Source: Streptomyces sp. SID10853 (lineage in GTDB: Bacteria > Actinomycetota > Actinomycetes > Streptomycetales > Streptomycetaceae). Taken from it: a stretch of 47,504 nucleotides of DNA. The notes below the pieces were generated by a model. The model saw only the letters and a list, made by a program, of their open reading frames with translations, searched no databases and had not been told where the DNA came from. The position numbers and the translations under genes were made by a program. The stretch covers positions 1-47,504 of the forward strand of contig NZ_JAAGLN010000024.1 of NCBI RefSeq assembly GCF_010548145.1, in the 5' to 3' direction. Below are positions 8,720 through 17,992 of this stretch, in pieces; the stretch's first letter is position 1; every line of letters starts with the position of its first letter.

Positions 8720-9105
8720 GCCCGGCGCAGGGCCCGGCCGGCGCAGGGCCCGGCAAGCTCCGGCCGGGCGCAGGGCCCGGCAAGCTCCGCCGGGCCCGTG
8801 CGCGGTTGCGGGGCCAGGTGGCCTGGCCCGGTCCTGGTCTGGCCGGTCCTGGTCCGGTTGTGGTCCGGCTGGCTGGTCGGTCCGGGTCTGGTTGCGGAGC
8901 CTGGTGGCCTGGTTGGTCCTGGTCCGGTTGTGGGTTCGGCTGGCTGGTTGGTCCGGGTCTGGTCGCGGAGCCTGGTGGCCCGGCTGGCCCTGGTCCGGAT
9001 GACCGGCTGGTCCTGGTCCGGCCCCGGGGCGGTGGCCCGGCCGGGCCGGCCGGCTGGTCCCGTTAGCCTGGTCCGCAGGTGCGCCGAACCGACGGGACCA
9101 TCGCC
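8720..9105. repeat. Repeat-rich intergenic region with a duplicated 70-nt unit
   Basis: A 386-nt gap. Just after the upstream stop, GCGCAGGGCCCGG recurs three times with AAGCTCCG(G) spacers and could fold into terminator hairpins. Two near-identical 70-nt units, 8845-8914 and 8915-8985, each begin GGTCCTGGTCCGGTTGTGG, and a third partial copy starts at 8986. The unit is G/T-rich on this strand and does not keep a convincing reading frame. Confidence 0.65.
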
Positions 9106-10041
9106 ATGCCTGAAGCCGTCATCGAAACCCATGCCCTCACCAAACGCTTCCGCGGCGGCCAACTCGCCGTGAACTGCCTGGACCTCGCCGTCCCGCGCGG
9201 CAGCGTCTTCGGCTTCCTCGGGCCCAACGGCTCCGGCAAGACCACCACGATCCGGATGCTCCTCGGGCTCATCGCCCCGACCTCCGGCACCGCCAGCCTG
9301 CTCGGCCGGCCGATGCCCGGCGCGGCCCGCAGTGTCCTGCCCGAGGTCGGAGCCCTCATCGAGGGCCCCGCGCTGTACGGCTTCCTCTCCGGGCGTGACA
9401 ATCTGCTGCGCTACGACTCCGCCGACCCGCAGGCCGACCCCCGCACCCGGCGCACCCGCGTCGATGCCGCTCTCGAACGGGTCGGGCTCGCCCACGCGTC
9501 GGCCAAGAAGGCCAAGGCGTACTCGCTCGGTATGAAGCAGCGGCTCGGTCTCGCCGCCGCGCTGCTCCAGCCGCGCGGACTGCTCGTCCTGGACGAGCCG
9601 ACGAACGGGCTCGACCCGCAGGGCATGCGGGAGATCAGGACCCTGGTGAGGGAACTGGCGGAGGACGGCACCACCGTCTTCCTCTCCTCCCACCTCCTGG
9701 ACGAGATCGAACAGGTCTGCACCCACGCGGCCGTGATGGCCAGGGGCACGTTGCTGGCCCAGGGCCCCGTCGCCGATCTCGCGACCCGCGGCCGCCTCGC
9801 CATCGGCACACCCGACCCGGACGTGGCAGCCCGCGTACTCGGGGAACGGGGAGTCACCGGTGTGGAGGTGGCGGGGGACCGGGTGACCGGCGACATCCCG
9901 TCGGCGGAGACGGATGTGGCGGACCTCAACGCCGCTCTCGTACGGGAAGGCGTCCGTGTCAGGTCCTTCGGCGTCGAACGGGCCTCCCTGGAGGACGCCT
10001 TCGTCGCACTCACCGGAGAGGGTTTCGATGTCGCAGGCTGA
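9106..10041 (+). CDS. ABC transporter ATP-binding protein
   Basis: A 311-residue ATPase of the ABC-2/CcmA type. Walker A is GPNGSGKTT, the signature is YSLGMKQRLG, and Walker B is LLVLDEPTNGLDP, followed by an H-loop in SSHLLDEIEQ. A C-terminal 80-residue domain (IGTPDPDVAARVLGERGV onward) is typical of bacitracin/antibiotic-export-type ATPases. I chose the ATG at 9106; a GTG at 9079 adds nine unconserved residues. Its stop lies 14 nt inside the permease gene, so the two form a coupled operon. Cargo is unknown; the flanking LolA-like gene and TetR regulator are the only context. Confidence 0.88.
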   Translation: MPEAVIETHALTKRFRGGQLAVNCLDLAVPRGSVFGFLGPNGSGKTTTIRMLLGLIAPTSGTASLLGRPMPGAARSVLPEVGALIEGPALYGFLSGRDNLLRYDSADPQADPRTRRTRVDAALERVGLAHASAKKAKAYSLGMKQRLGLAAALLQPRGLLVLDEPTNGLDPQGMREIRTLVRELAEDGTTVFLSSHLLDEIEQVCTHAAVMARGTLLAQGPVADLATRGRLAIGTPDPDVAARVLGERGVTGVEVAGDRVTGDIPSAETDVADLNAALVREGVRVRSFGVERASLEDAFVALTGEGFDVAG

Positions 10042-11278
10042 GGCGTCCCGGCAGAAGCCGCAACAGGGGCCTGGGGACGGGGGGCCCGGGGATGACCGGC
10101 CCGGGGGCGGCGGGCCTGGGGGCGACCGGGTCGGGGATGACCGGCCCGGGGACGGCGAGCCTGGGGGCGACCGGCCCGGGGATGACCGGCCCGGGGGCGG
10201 CGGGCCTGGGGGCGACCGGCCCGGGGATGACCGGCCCGGGGACGGCGGGCCTGGGGGCGACCGGCCCGGAGACAACCGGCCCGGGGACGGCCAGCCCGGA
10301 AACGACCGGCCCGAGGGCGCTAGTTCCGGAAGCTCCAGTTCCGGAAGCTCCAGCCCCGGAAGCTCCAGCCCCGGAAGCTCCAGTCCCGGAAACGCCGGCC
10401 CCGCTCCCGGTGGGCCCGGGGCGCCGCGCGTTGCCTCGTACCCGCGCCGGCAGCTCGGCCTCTTCGCCTCCGAGCTGACCACCACCTTCCGCCGCTGGCG
10501 GACCATCGCCCTGCTCGCCGTGCTGGCCGCGGTACCGGTCCTCATCGGGATCGCCGTCAAGCTGGAGTCGGACCATGGCTCGACGGCCCGTGACCCCAGC
10601 GGCAATGGCCCCGCCTTCCTCACGGACATCACCAACAACGGCCTGTTCCTGGTCTTCGCGGCGCTCGCCGCGACCCTGCCGGTCTTTCTCCCGATGGCGA
10701 TCGGTGTCATCGCGGGGGATTCCGTGGCGGGTGAGGCCAGTGCCGGGACGCTGCGCTATCTGCTGGTCGCCCCGGCCGGCCGGACCCGGCTGCTGCTCGC
10801 CAAGTTCGTCTGCGCCGTGGCCTTCTGTCTGGCCGCCACCCTGGTCGTGGCGGCCCCCGCGCTTGCGGTGGGGGCGCTGCTCTTCCCGCTCGGTGATGTC
10901 ACGACGATCTCGGGGACCCAGATCTCCTTCGCCGACGGCCTCGGCCGGGCGGCGCTGATCTCGGCCGTCGTCGCCGCCTCGCTGGTCGGGGTCGCGGCCG
11001 TCGGCCTGTTCGTCTCCACCCTCACCAGCAGCGGAATCGCCGCGATGGCGACGACGGTCGGCCTGGTGATCACGGTGCAGATCCTGGACGGGATCCCCCA
11101 GTTGCACGCGCTCCAGCCGTATCTGTTCCCGCACTACTGGCTGTCCTTCGCCGACCTGCTGCGGGCACCGGTCTACTGGGACGAGATCGTCAAGAACCTC
11201 GGCCTGCAGGGGCTGTACGCCGTGGTGTTCGGCTCGGCGGCCTGGGCGCGGTTCACCACGAAGGACATCGCGGCCTGA
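10028..11278 (+). CDS. ABC-2 type permease with a repetitive N-terminal extension
   Basis: A 416-residue permease overlapping the ATPase gene by 14 nt. The membrane domain starts near residue 139 (RRQLGLFASELTTTFRRW) and has about six hydrophobic helices, among them IALLAVLAAVPVLIGIAV, GLFLVFAALAATLPVFLPM and a GEASAGTLRYLLVAPAGR segment typical of ABC-2 permeases. Residues 17-97 are a degenerate 10-residue repeat (GGDRPGDDRP-like) and residues 98-122 are Gly-Ser-Ser-Ser-Pro repeats. Ordinary family members lack this extension of about 125 residues. It is in frame and ATG 10028 is the only close start; a downstream start inside the repeats would also leave the membrane domain intact. Confidence 0.85.
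   Translation: MSQAEASRQKPQQGPGDGGPGDDRPGGGGPGGDRVGDDRPGDGEPGGDRPGDDRPGGGGPGGDRPGDDRPGDGGPGGDRPGDNRPGDGQPGNDRPEGASSGSSSSGSSSPGSSSPGSSSPGNAGPAPGGPGAPRVASYPRRQLGLFASELTTTFRRWRTIALLAVLAAVPVLIGIAVKLESDHGSTARDPSGNGPAFLTDITNNGLFLVFAALAATLPVFLPMAIGVIAGDSVAGEASAGTLRYLLVAPAGRTRLLLAKFVCAVAFCLAATLVVAAPALAVGALLFPLGDVTTISGTQISFADGLGRAALISAVVAASLVGVAAVGLFVSTLTSSGIAAMATTVGLVITVQILDGIPQLHALQPYLFPHYWLSFADLLRAPVYWDEIVKNLGLQGLYAVVFGSAAWARFTTKDIAA
10076..10395 (+). repeat. Coding minisatellite: 30-nt and 15-nt tandem repeats
   Basis: 10076-10319 is a degenerate 30-nt repeat (words GACCGGCCCGGGGATGACC and CGGGCCTGGGGGC). It is followed at 10321-10395 by five 15-nt copies of AGTTCCGGAAGCTCC / AGCCCCGGAAGCTCC. Both periods are multiples of three and keep the permease frame open, so copy number can change without a frameshift. 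Confidence 0.8.
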
Positions 11279-11469
11279 CCGGGGGAGCGAGAAGTCTGCC
11301 CGGGGGGGAGAGAGAGAAAGGGAGGGCACGTGCCGTACCGAGAAGCCGTCCCCCGACGCGGCTCGACACGACACGTACCGTTTCCCCAGCCATATTCTCG
11401 GACGTACACCTTCCGCTGTCAAGACGCTACGTATCGTCCCCGCCCCTGACCGGTGAATAGACTCAAGCG
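11279..11469. promoter_or_regulatory. Promoter gap upstream of the TetR gene, with a polypurine tract
   Basis: This 191-nt region separates the ABC operon from the tetR-type gene. 11302-11327 is an almost unbroken purine run (GGGGGGGAGAGAGAGAAAGG). The 3' half is less GC-rich (CAGCCATATTCTCGGACG) and probably holds the regulator's promoter. A near-palindrome at 11423-11438 is listed separately. Confidence 0.4.
11423..11438. promoter_or_regulatory. Candidate operator upstream of the TetR regulator
   Basis: GACGCTACGTATCGTC is a 16-bp near-palindrome; only the symmetric pair at positions 5 and 12 mismatches. It ends about 31 nt before the GTG start of the TetR-family gene, where bound protein would block transcription. 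Autoregulation is the obvious guess because TetR proteins often bind their own promoter. Confidence 0.5.
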
Positions 11470-12051
11470 GTGAACCTCACGCCCAACCCCGCACGCCGCA
11501 GTGAGAAATCACAGCAGGCGATCCTCGCGGCCGCCCTCGTGCTCTGCATCGAGCGGGGGTACGCCCGCGTCACCATCGAGGCGATCGCCGCCCGTGCCGG
11601 TGTGAGCAAGAAGACGATCTACCGCTGGTGGCCGTCGAAGGGCGCGCTGGTGCTCGAAGCGCTGGACGACGCGGTCATCAAGACCCGCCCCTTCCCCGAC
11701 ACCGGCGACCTGGCCGCCGACCTCCACAGCCAGATGAGCGGAGTGGTGCGGCTCCTCGCGCATCCGCCGCTCGGCCCCGCGTACGCCGGGATCCTCACCG
11801 AGATCCAGTACGACGACGACCTGGCCAGGACCGTGCAGGAACAGTTCATCGATCCCAGGGTCAGGGGCGCGACAGGCCGGCTGCGCAGCGCCCAGGAGCA
11901 GGGCGAACTCCCCGAGGACGCCGATCTCCACCTGGGGGTGGAGCTGCTCTACGGCCCGCTCTACTACCGGCACAGCCTGCGCAGGCCCCCGCACGACGCG
12001 GAGGAGATCACCCGGCTGATCGCCCACGTCCTGAGGGCGCTGGGCGGCTGA
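11470..12051 (+). CDS. TetR/AcrR family transcriptional regulator
   Basis: A 193-residue repressor-type protein. The N-terminal helix-turn-helix is in SQQAILAAALVLCIERGY...VTIEAIAARAGVSKKTIYRWW. The C-terminal ligand domain includes LAHPPLGPAYAGILTEI and a closing LLYGPLYYRHSLRR, as in the TetR_C subgroup that often controls efflux genes. It begins with GTG at 11470 without a clear SD, so it may be translated leaderless or nearly so. It follows the ABC pair on the same strand, 191 nt downstream, and may regulate it; a near-palindrome (11423-11438) just upstream suggests autoregulation. Confidence 0.9.
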   Translation: MNLTPNPARRSEKSQQAILAAALVLCIERGYARVTIEAIAARAGVSKKTIYRWWPSKGALVLEALDDAVIKTRPFPDTGDLAADLHSQMSGVVRLLAHPPLGPAYAGILTEIQYDDDLARTVQEQFIDPRVRGATGRLRSAQEQGELPEDADLHLGVELLYGPLYYRHSLRRPPHDAEEITRLIAHVLRALGG

Positions 12052-12106
12052 CAGCCCGCAGCTGGAGGAGCGGGAGGGGCGGGGCGTGACCGGACGGGAC
12101 ACGGAG

Positions 12107-12131
12107 CCGGCCGGGCGGCGCCACCGGCCGG
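12107..12131. terminator. Hairpin between convergent tetR and rarD genes
   Basis: CCGGCCG (12107-12113) pairs with CGGCCGG (12125-12131) around an 11-nt loop. It lies immediately beside the rarD stop codon in the convergent gap, so it could end transcription from both sides. No T-run follows, as is common in Streptomyces. Confidence 0.35.
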
Positions 12132-12132
12132 A

Positions 12133-13137
12133 TCACGCGCCCGGTACCTGCTGCCCCTGCTCCCGGGCGGGCTCCTGCGTCTGCTCCCGTACCGGCCCCG
12201 GTTCCTTCGGCCGCTCCCGCTCCCGCGCCTCGGCCGTCAGCTGAGCGGCCCGTGCTCGGGTCCGGTGGGCGTTCCGCAGGGCGTCCCAGGTCAGGACCGT
12301 CAGCGCCAGCCATACCAGCGCGAACCCCGCCCACCGCTCCGGCGGCATCGCCTCATGGAAGTACAGGGTGCCCAGGCCGAACTGGAAGACCGGCGTCAGG
12401 TACTGGAGCAGTCCCAGAGTCGAGAGCGGTACGCGGATCGCCGCCGCACCGAACAGGATCAGCGGGATCGCGGTGACCAGCCCCGTGGACGCCAGGAGCA
12501 CGCCGTGCGCGGGCGGGCCGAAGGTGGACTCGCCGCGCCCGGCGAGGAACAGCAGATACGCCAGCGCCGGCAGGAACTGCAGCGCCGTCTCGGCCGTGAG
12601 TGACTCCAGGCCGCCGAGATTCACCTTCTTCTTGACCAGCCCGTACGTCGCGAAGGAGAAGGCCAGCATCAGTGAGATCCAGGGCGGCTTGCCGTATCCG
12701 ACGGCCAGCACCACGACGGCCGTGGCGCCGGTGGCGACGGCGGCCCACTGGGCGGGGCGCAGCCGCTCGCCCAGGAGCAGGACGCCCATCGCGATGGTGA
12801 CCAGCGGGTTGATGAAGTAGCCGAGCGAGGCTTCGACGACCTGACCGTCGTTCACGGCCCAGATATAGCCGCCCCAGTTGACGCTGATGGCCACCGCGGC
12901 GATGGCCACCAGGCCCAGCTTGCGGGGCGCGCGGACCAGCTCGCCGATCCAGGCCCAGCGCCGCATCACGAGCAGGGCGATCAGGACGACGCCCAGCGAC
13001 CACACCATGCGGTGGGCCAGGATCTCCATGGCACCCGACGGCTTGAGCAGGGGCCAGAACATCGGGACGAGCCCCCACAGCACGTACGCGGCAACGCCGT
13101 TCAGGAACCCTGCCCGCTGCTCACTGGTGCCCTTCAC
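12133..13137 (-). CDS. rarD: RarD-type EamA/DMT permease
   Basis: A 334-residue drug/metabolite-transporter superfamily permease. It opens with the RarD hallmark GFLNGVAAYVLWGLVPMFWPLL, then SGAMEILAHRMVWS, SVNWGGYIWAV and LGYFINPLVTI. About ten membrane helices follow, then a hydrophilic Glu/Arg/Gln-rich tail. RarD proteins were named for chloramphenicol sensitivity in E. coli; the substrate is unknown. I chose GTG 13137 because GGGAGG sits about 6 nt upstream; an ATG at 13164 has no SD. The charged C-terminal tail of about 40 residues is probably disordered. Confidence 0.88.
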   Translation of the reverse strand: MKGTSEQRAGFLNGVAAYVLWGLVPMFWPLLKPSGAMEILAHRMVWSLGVVLIALLVMRRWAWIGELVRAPRKLGLVAIAAVAISVNWGGYIWAVNDGQVVEASLGYFINPLVTIAMGVLLLGERLRPAQWAAVATGATAVVVLAVGYGKPPWISLMLAFSFATYGLVKKKVNLGGLESLTAETALQFLPALAYLLFLAGRGESTFGPPAHGVLLASTGLVTAIPLILFGAAAIRVPLSTLGLLQYLTPVFQFGLGTLYFHEAMPPERWAGFALVWLALTVLTWDALRNAHRTRARAAQLTAEARERERPKEPGPVREQTQEPAREQGQQVPGA

Positions 13138-13244
13138 GGGCCCTCCCCTGAGTTCGTCCGGCATGCGTCGAAGGCACGAGGCGCACGGATTCGAAGGTAC
13201 GGGAGGAGGGCCCGGCTGTCATGCCCGTTTCGTCATACGCTCAT

Positions 13245-13284
13245 GACAGGCGGTGCCGCCGCACGACAGGCGGTACCGCTGTAC
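13245..13284. repeat. Two 20-nt direct repeats between rarD and the SDR gene
   Basis: GACAGGCGGTGCCGCCGCAC (13245-13264) is followed directly by GACAGGCGGTACCGCTGTAC (13265-13284). The second copy contains the perfect palindrome GCGGTACCGC (13270-13279). They lie in a 184-nt gap between two minus-strand genes and upstream of rarD, so a regulatory role is possible. Confidence 0.4.
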
Positions 13285-13321
13285 GGCCGCGCAGTTGCAG
13301 GGCAGCGGCCGCTGCACGGTG

Positions 13322-14176
13322 TCACGCCAGTGCGGCGGCGATGGAGGTGGCGATCGGGGTGGTGGGGCGTCCGGTCAGCCGGGCCAGGTCGCCGGTCGTG
13401 GTGGCCAGCAGGCCGCGCTCGATGGCCGTCCCCACGTCCGCGAGGATCGCCGCCATCGCCTCAGGGACACCGGCACCGGTAAGGATCTCCTGGTGGGTGG
13501 CCGCCGGGACGTCGCGGTACACGATCTCCTTGCCCGTGGCCTTCGCGACCTCGGCCGCGTACTCGGCGAAGGACCAGGCGGTGTCGCCGCTCAGCTCGTA
13601 GACCCGGCCCAGATGGCCGTCCGACACGAGGACGGTGGCGGCGGCCGCCGCGTAGTCGGCGCGGGTGGCCGACGCGACCCGGCCGTCGCCCGCGTTGGTG
13701 ACGACCGCGCCGTGCTCCAGGACCGGCGCGAGGTTCTCGGTGTAGTTCTCGTTGTACCAGCCGTTGCGCAGGAAGGTGTACGGCAGCCCGGAGTCCAGGA
13801 TCAGCTGCTCGGTCACCTTGTGCTCGTCGGCCAGCTGGAAGTCGGCGTCGGGGCCGCCCAGGATGCCCGTGTACGCGAGCTGGGCGACGCCCGCCGCCTT
13901 CGCGGCCTCGACGACCGCGGTGTGCTGCGGCACGCGCCGGCCGACCTCGCTCCCTGAGATGAGCAGCACCCGGTCGCCGGAGCGGAACGCCCCGTCGAGG
14001 CTCGCCGGGTCGCTGTAGTCGGCGATGCGCAGCTCGACGCCGCGCGCCGCCAGGCCCGCGGCCTTCTCCTTGTTGCGGACCACGGCTGCGACCTGGTCCG
14101 CGGGGACCCTGGCGAGCAGCTCGTCGATGACGAGGCGGCCGAGGGCCCCGGTGGCTCCGGTGACGACGATGCTCAT
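13322..14176 (-). CDS. NmrA-like SDR, NAD(P)H:quinone oxidoreductase type
   Basis: A 284-residue atypical short-chain dehydrogenase resembling QorB/YtfG. The nucleotide-binding loop is VTGATGALGRLV at the very N-terminus. AVVRNKEKAAGLAARGVELRIADYSDPASL shows the NmrA-type second strand (VxRxxxKA). Later segments YTGILGGPDADF and PYTFLRNGWYNENYTENL match the quinone reductase group. ATG at 14176 with GGGAG about 11 nt upstream. It is divergent from an HxlR regulator, as with the quinone-responsive QorR/YodB systems, so a role in detoxifying quinones or electrophiles is likely. Confidence 0.87.
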   Translation of the reverse strand: MSIVVTGATGALGRLVIDELLARVPADQVAAVVRNKEKAAGLAARGVELRIADYSDPASLDGAFRSGDRVLLISGSEVGRRVPQHTAVVEAAKAAGVAQLAYTGILGGPDADFQLADEHKVTEQLILDSGLPYTFLRNGWYNENYTENLAPVLEHGAVVTNAGDGRVASATRADYAAAAATVLVSDGHLGRVYELSGDTAWSFAEYAAEVAKATGKEIVYRDVPAATHQEILTGAGVPEAMAAILADVGTAIERGLLATTTGDLARLTGRPTTPIATSIAAALA

Positions 14177-14251
14177 GAGGTGGTGCTCCCTGTGGGTCGG
14201 GTCGGGGTTCAGGTGGGGCGTGGGTGCGCCCCTCAAACTCACCTTACGGGT

Positions 14252-14293
14252 GGTACTAACTCTGGGAAAGTACCCACTTTGAAGTAAGGTACT
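14252..14293. promoter_or_regulatory. Triple half-site operator in the SDR/HxlR divergent promoter
   Basis: Three half-sites alternate in orientation: GGTACT (14252-14257), AGTACC (14269-14274) and GGTACT (14288-14293). Centres are 17 and 19 bp apart. The last ends 3 nt before the HxlR start codon, so binding should block its expression and that of the divergent SDR. HxlR proteins bind such dyads as dimers. Confidence 0.6.
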
Positions 14294-14296
14294 GGT

Positions 14297-14695
14297 ATGG
14301 ACGTAAGCGAAGTGCTGGGAAGAGCGCCGGACGGGACCGGGCCCGACGTCAACCAGGCGATGTGTCCCTCGCGCCTGATCCTGGAACATGTCACCAGCCG
14401 CTGGGGCGTGCTCGTGCTCGCCGCGCTGCTCGACCGCTCGTACCGCTTCAGCGAGCTGCGCCGGCAGGTGGGCGGGGTCAGCGAGAAGATGCTCGCCCAG
14501 ACGTTGCAGACGCTGGAGCGGGACGGCTTCGTCGACCGCGACGCCAAGCCGGTCATCCCGCCGCGCGTGGACTACTCGCTCACGCCGCTCGGCAGGGAGG
14601 CCGCCGAGCAGGTGTGGGCGCTCGCCCGGTGGACCGAGCGGCACGTCGACACGGTGCTGACGGCGCGCGAGGCATACGACGGGGCCCGGTCCTGA
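14297..14695 (+). CDS. HxlR family transcriptional regulator
   Basis: A 132-residue winged-helix protein. The HxlR core is ILEHVTSRWGVLVLAALL, RFSELRRQVGGVSEKMLAQTLQTLERDG and VDYSLTPLGREAAE. One Cys in AMCPSR (near residue 22) sits where redox-sensing members such as YodB and QorR carry their N-terminal sensing Cys, so thiol/quinone sensing is plausible. The start ATG at 14297 is 4 nt after the last operator half-site, with no SD, which suggests a leaderless or very short-leader message. It almost certainly controls the divergent SDR gene. Confidence 0.88.
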   Translation: MDVSEVLGRAPDGTGPDVNQAMCPSRLILEHVTSRWGVLVLAALLDRSYRFSELRRQVGGVSEKMLAQTLQTLERDGFVDRDAKPVIPPRVDYSLTPLGREAAEQVWALARWTERHVDTVLTAREAYDGARS

Positions 14696-14728
14696 CGGAG
14701 CAGAACCGGGCCCGGGGTGACGCTTGCC

Positions 14729-14803
14729 GGTACGTGAGGTGACACCCGCTCACCCGAGGCGGTACCTGAGGTGACACCCGCTCACCCGAGGCGGTACCTG
14801 AGG
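14729..14803. repeat. 32-nt tandem repeat between convergent HxlR and korB genes
   Basis: Copies at 14729-14760 and 14761-14792 differ at a single base (GGTACGTGAG versus GGTACCTGAG), and a third partial copy runs to about 14803. Each holds the small dyad GGTGA-7 nt-TCACC. The array sits 6 nt from the korB stop codon, so it may serve as a double terminator. Confidence 0.7.
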
Positions 14804-14808
14804 CGTTC

Positions 14809-15862
<1,054 letters not shown>

Positions 15863-15870
<8 letters not shown>

Positions 15871-17992
15871 CGATGGCCTCCTTGAGTGCCGTCGCGAGCT
15901 GTTCCGCCTTGAAGGGCATGCCGTTGACCTGGTTGTAGGAGACGGCGTCGACCAGGTATTTGGCCCGGATGAGGAGGGCGAGCTGGCCGAGGTTCATCTC
16001 CGGGACGACGACCTTGTCGTAACTCCTGAGGATCTCGCCGAGGTTGGCGGGGAAGGGGTTGAGGTGGCGCAGGTGGGCCTGGGCGATGGGGACGCCGTCC
16101 TTGCGGAGCCTGCGTACGGCGGCGGTGATGGGGCCGTAGGTGGAGCCCCAGCCGAGGACGAGGGTGCGGGCCTGGTCGGGGTCGTCGGTGTGCAGGTCCG
16201 GGACTTCGATGCCGTCGATCTTGGCCTGGCGGGTGCGGACCATGAAGTCGTGGTTGGCCGGGTCGTAGGAGATGTTCCCGGTGCCGTCCTGTTTCTCGAT
16301 GCCGCCGATGCGGTGTTCGAGGCCGGGGGTGCCGGGGACCGCCCAGGGGCGGGCCAGGGTCTGCGGGTCGCGTTTGTAGGGCCAGAACACCTCGGTGCCG
16401 TCCGCGAGTTCGTGGTTGGGGGCGGTCGCGAACCGGGGGCGCAGGTCGGGCAGTTCGCCGGTCTCGGGGATGCGCCAGGGCTCCGAGCCGTTGGCGAGGT
16501 AGCCGTCGGAGAGCAGGAAGACCGGGGTGCGGTAGGTGACGGCGATCCGGGCGGCGTCCAGGGCGGCGTCGAAGCAGTCCGCCGGAGTCCTGGGCGCGAT
16601 GACCGGGACGGGGGCCTCGCCGTTGCGGCCGAACATGGCCTGGAGCAGGTCGGCCTGTTCGGTCTTGGTGGGCAGTCCGGTGGAGGGCCCGCCGCGCTGG
16701 ATCGCGATGACCAGGAGCGGGAGTTCGAGGGAGACGGCCAGGCCGATCGTCTCGGACTTGAGCGCGACCCCGGGGCCCGAGGTGGTGGTCACGGCAAGGG
16801 AGCCGCCGAAAGCGGCGCCCAGAGCGGCGCCGATGGCGGCGATCTCGTCCTCGGCCTGGAAGGTCCGCACGCCGAAGTTCTTGTGCTTGGACAGCTCGTG
16901 CAGGATGTCCGAGGCCGGGGTGATCGGGTACGAGCCGAGGTACAGCGGCAGGTCCGCCTGCTGGCCCGCGGCGACCAGCCCGTACGACAGTGCCAGGTTC
17001 CCTGAGATGTTGCGGTAGGTACCGGCGGGGAACGCGGTGGCGGCCGGCTCGACCTCGTACGAGACGGCGAAGTCCTCCGTCGTCTCGCCGAAGTTCCACC
17101 CCGCGCGGAACGCGGCGACGTTCGCCTCCGCGATCTGCGGCTTCTTCGCGAACTTGGCCCGCAGGAACTGCTCGGTGTTCTCCGTCGGCCGGTGGTACAT
17201 CCACGACAGCAGCCCGAGCGCGAACATGTTCTTGCTGCGCTCGGCCTCCTTGCGGGAGAGCCCGAACTCCTTGAGGGCCTCGATCGTCAGCGTCGTCAGC
17301 GGCACCGGGTGGACCTGGTAGGCGTCCAGGGACCCGTCCTCCAGCGGGGACGCCGGGTAACCGACCTTCGCCATCGGCCGCTTCGTGAACTCGTCGGTGT
17401 TCACGATGATGTCCGCGCCGCGCGGCACGTCGGCGATGTTCGCCTTCAGCGCGGCCGGGTTCATCGCGACGAGGACGTTGGGCGCGTCGCCGGGCGTGAG
17501 GATGTCGTGGTCGGCGAAGTGCAGCTGGAACGAGGAGACGCCCGGCAGAGTGCCCGCGGGCGCCCGGATCTCGGCCGGGAAGTTCGGCAGGGTCGAGAGG
17601 TCGTTCCCGAACGACGCGGTCTCCGAAGTGAACCGGTCTCCCGTGAGCTGCATCCCGTCACCCGAGTCCCCCGCGAACCGGATGATCACCCGACTCAGCC
17701 GACGCACCTCTTTGGTGCCGGGGCCGGGGCTCTTGCCGGGAGCGGTGCCGGGGGCCGTGTTGGGGCTGGTGCCGGGGGCCGCGCCGGGACCGGTGGCGGG
17801 GTCCGTCCCCGCTGCGGCGCCGCGCTCCCCGGCCCTGCCGTCTCCGGTGCTGCCCTCTTCGACCCTGCCCTCTTGGACCGTGCCCTCTTCGACCCTGCCC
17901 TCTTCGTCGATCAGAAGGGCGCGTTGTTCCCCGACGACGGTCTCATCGGATCCGTCGGCCTGCTCGGCTGGGCTACTGACCTGGCTGGTCAC
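15863..17992 (-). CDS. korA: 2-oxoacid:ferredoxin oxidoreductase, alpha subunit (gamma-alpha fusion)
   Basis: A 709-residue partner of KorB. After the extension comes the gamma domain (RVIIRFAGDSGDGMQLTGDRF from about residue 101, then LPNFPAEIRAPAGT). The alpha/pyrimidine-binding domain follows (LGSYPITPASDILHELSKH, FQAEDEIAAIGAALGAAFGG, TTTSGPGVALKSETIGLA). Start is GTG 17992 with SD GGAGG. Residues 1-94 are low-complexity: EEGRVEEG repeats, then a Gly-Pro-Thr-Ala tract. This N-terminus is longer than the short leader I would expect, though leaders of some length are normal in actinomycete KorA. It is the first gene of the korAB pair. Confidence 0.92.

Noticed and set aside
10076..10395. 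Regular repeats considered as a CRISPR array
   Set aside because: The repeats are directly adjacent without unique spacers, lie inside a coding frame, and no cas genes are present.
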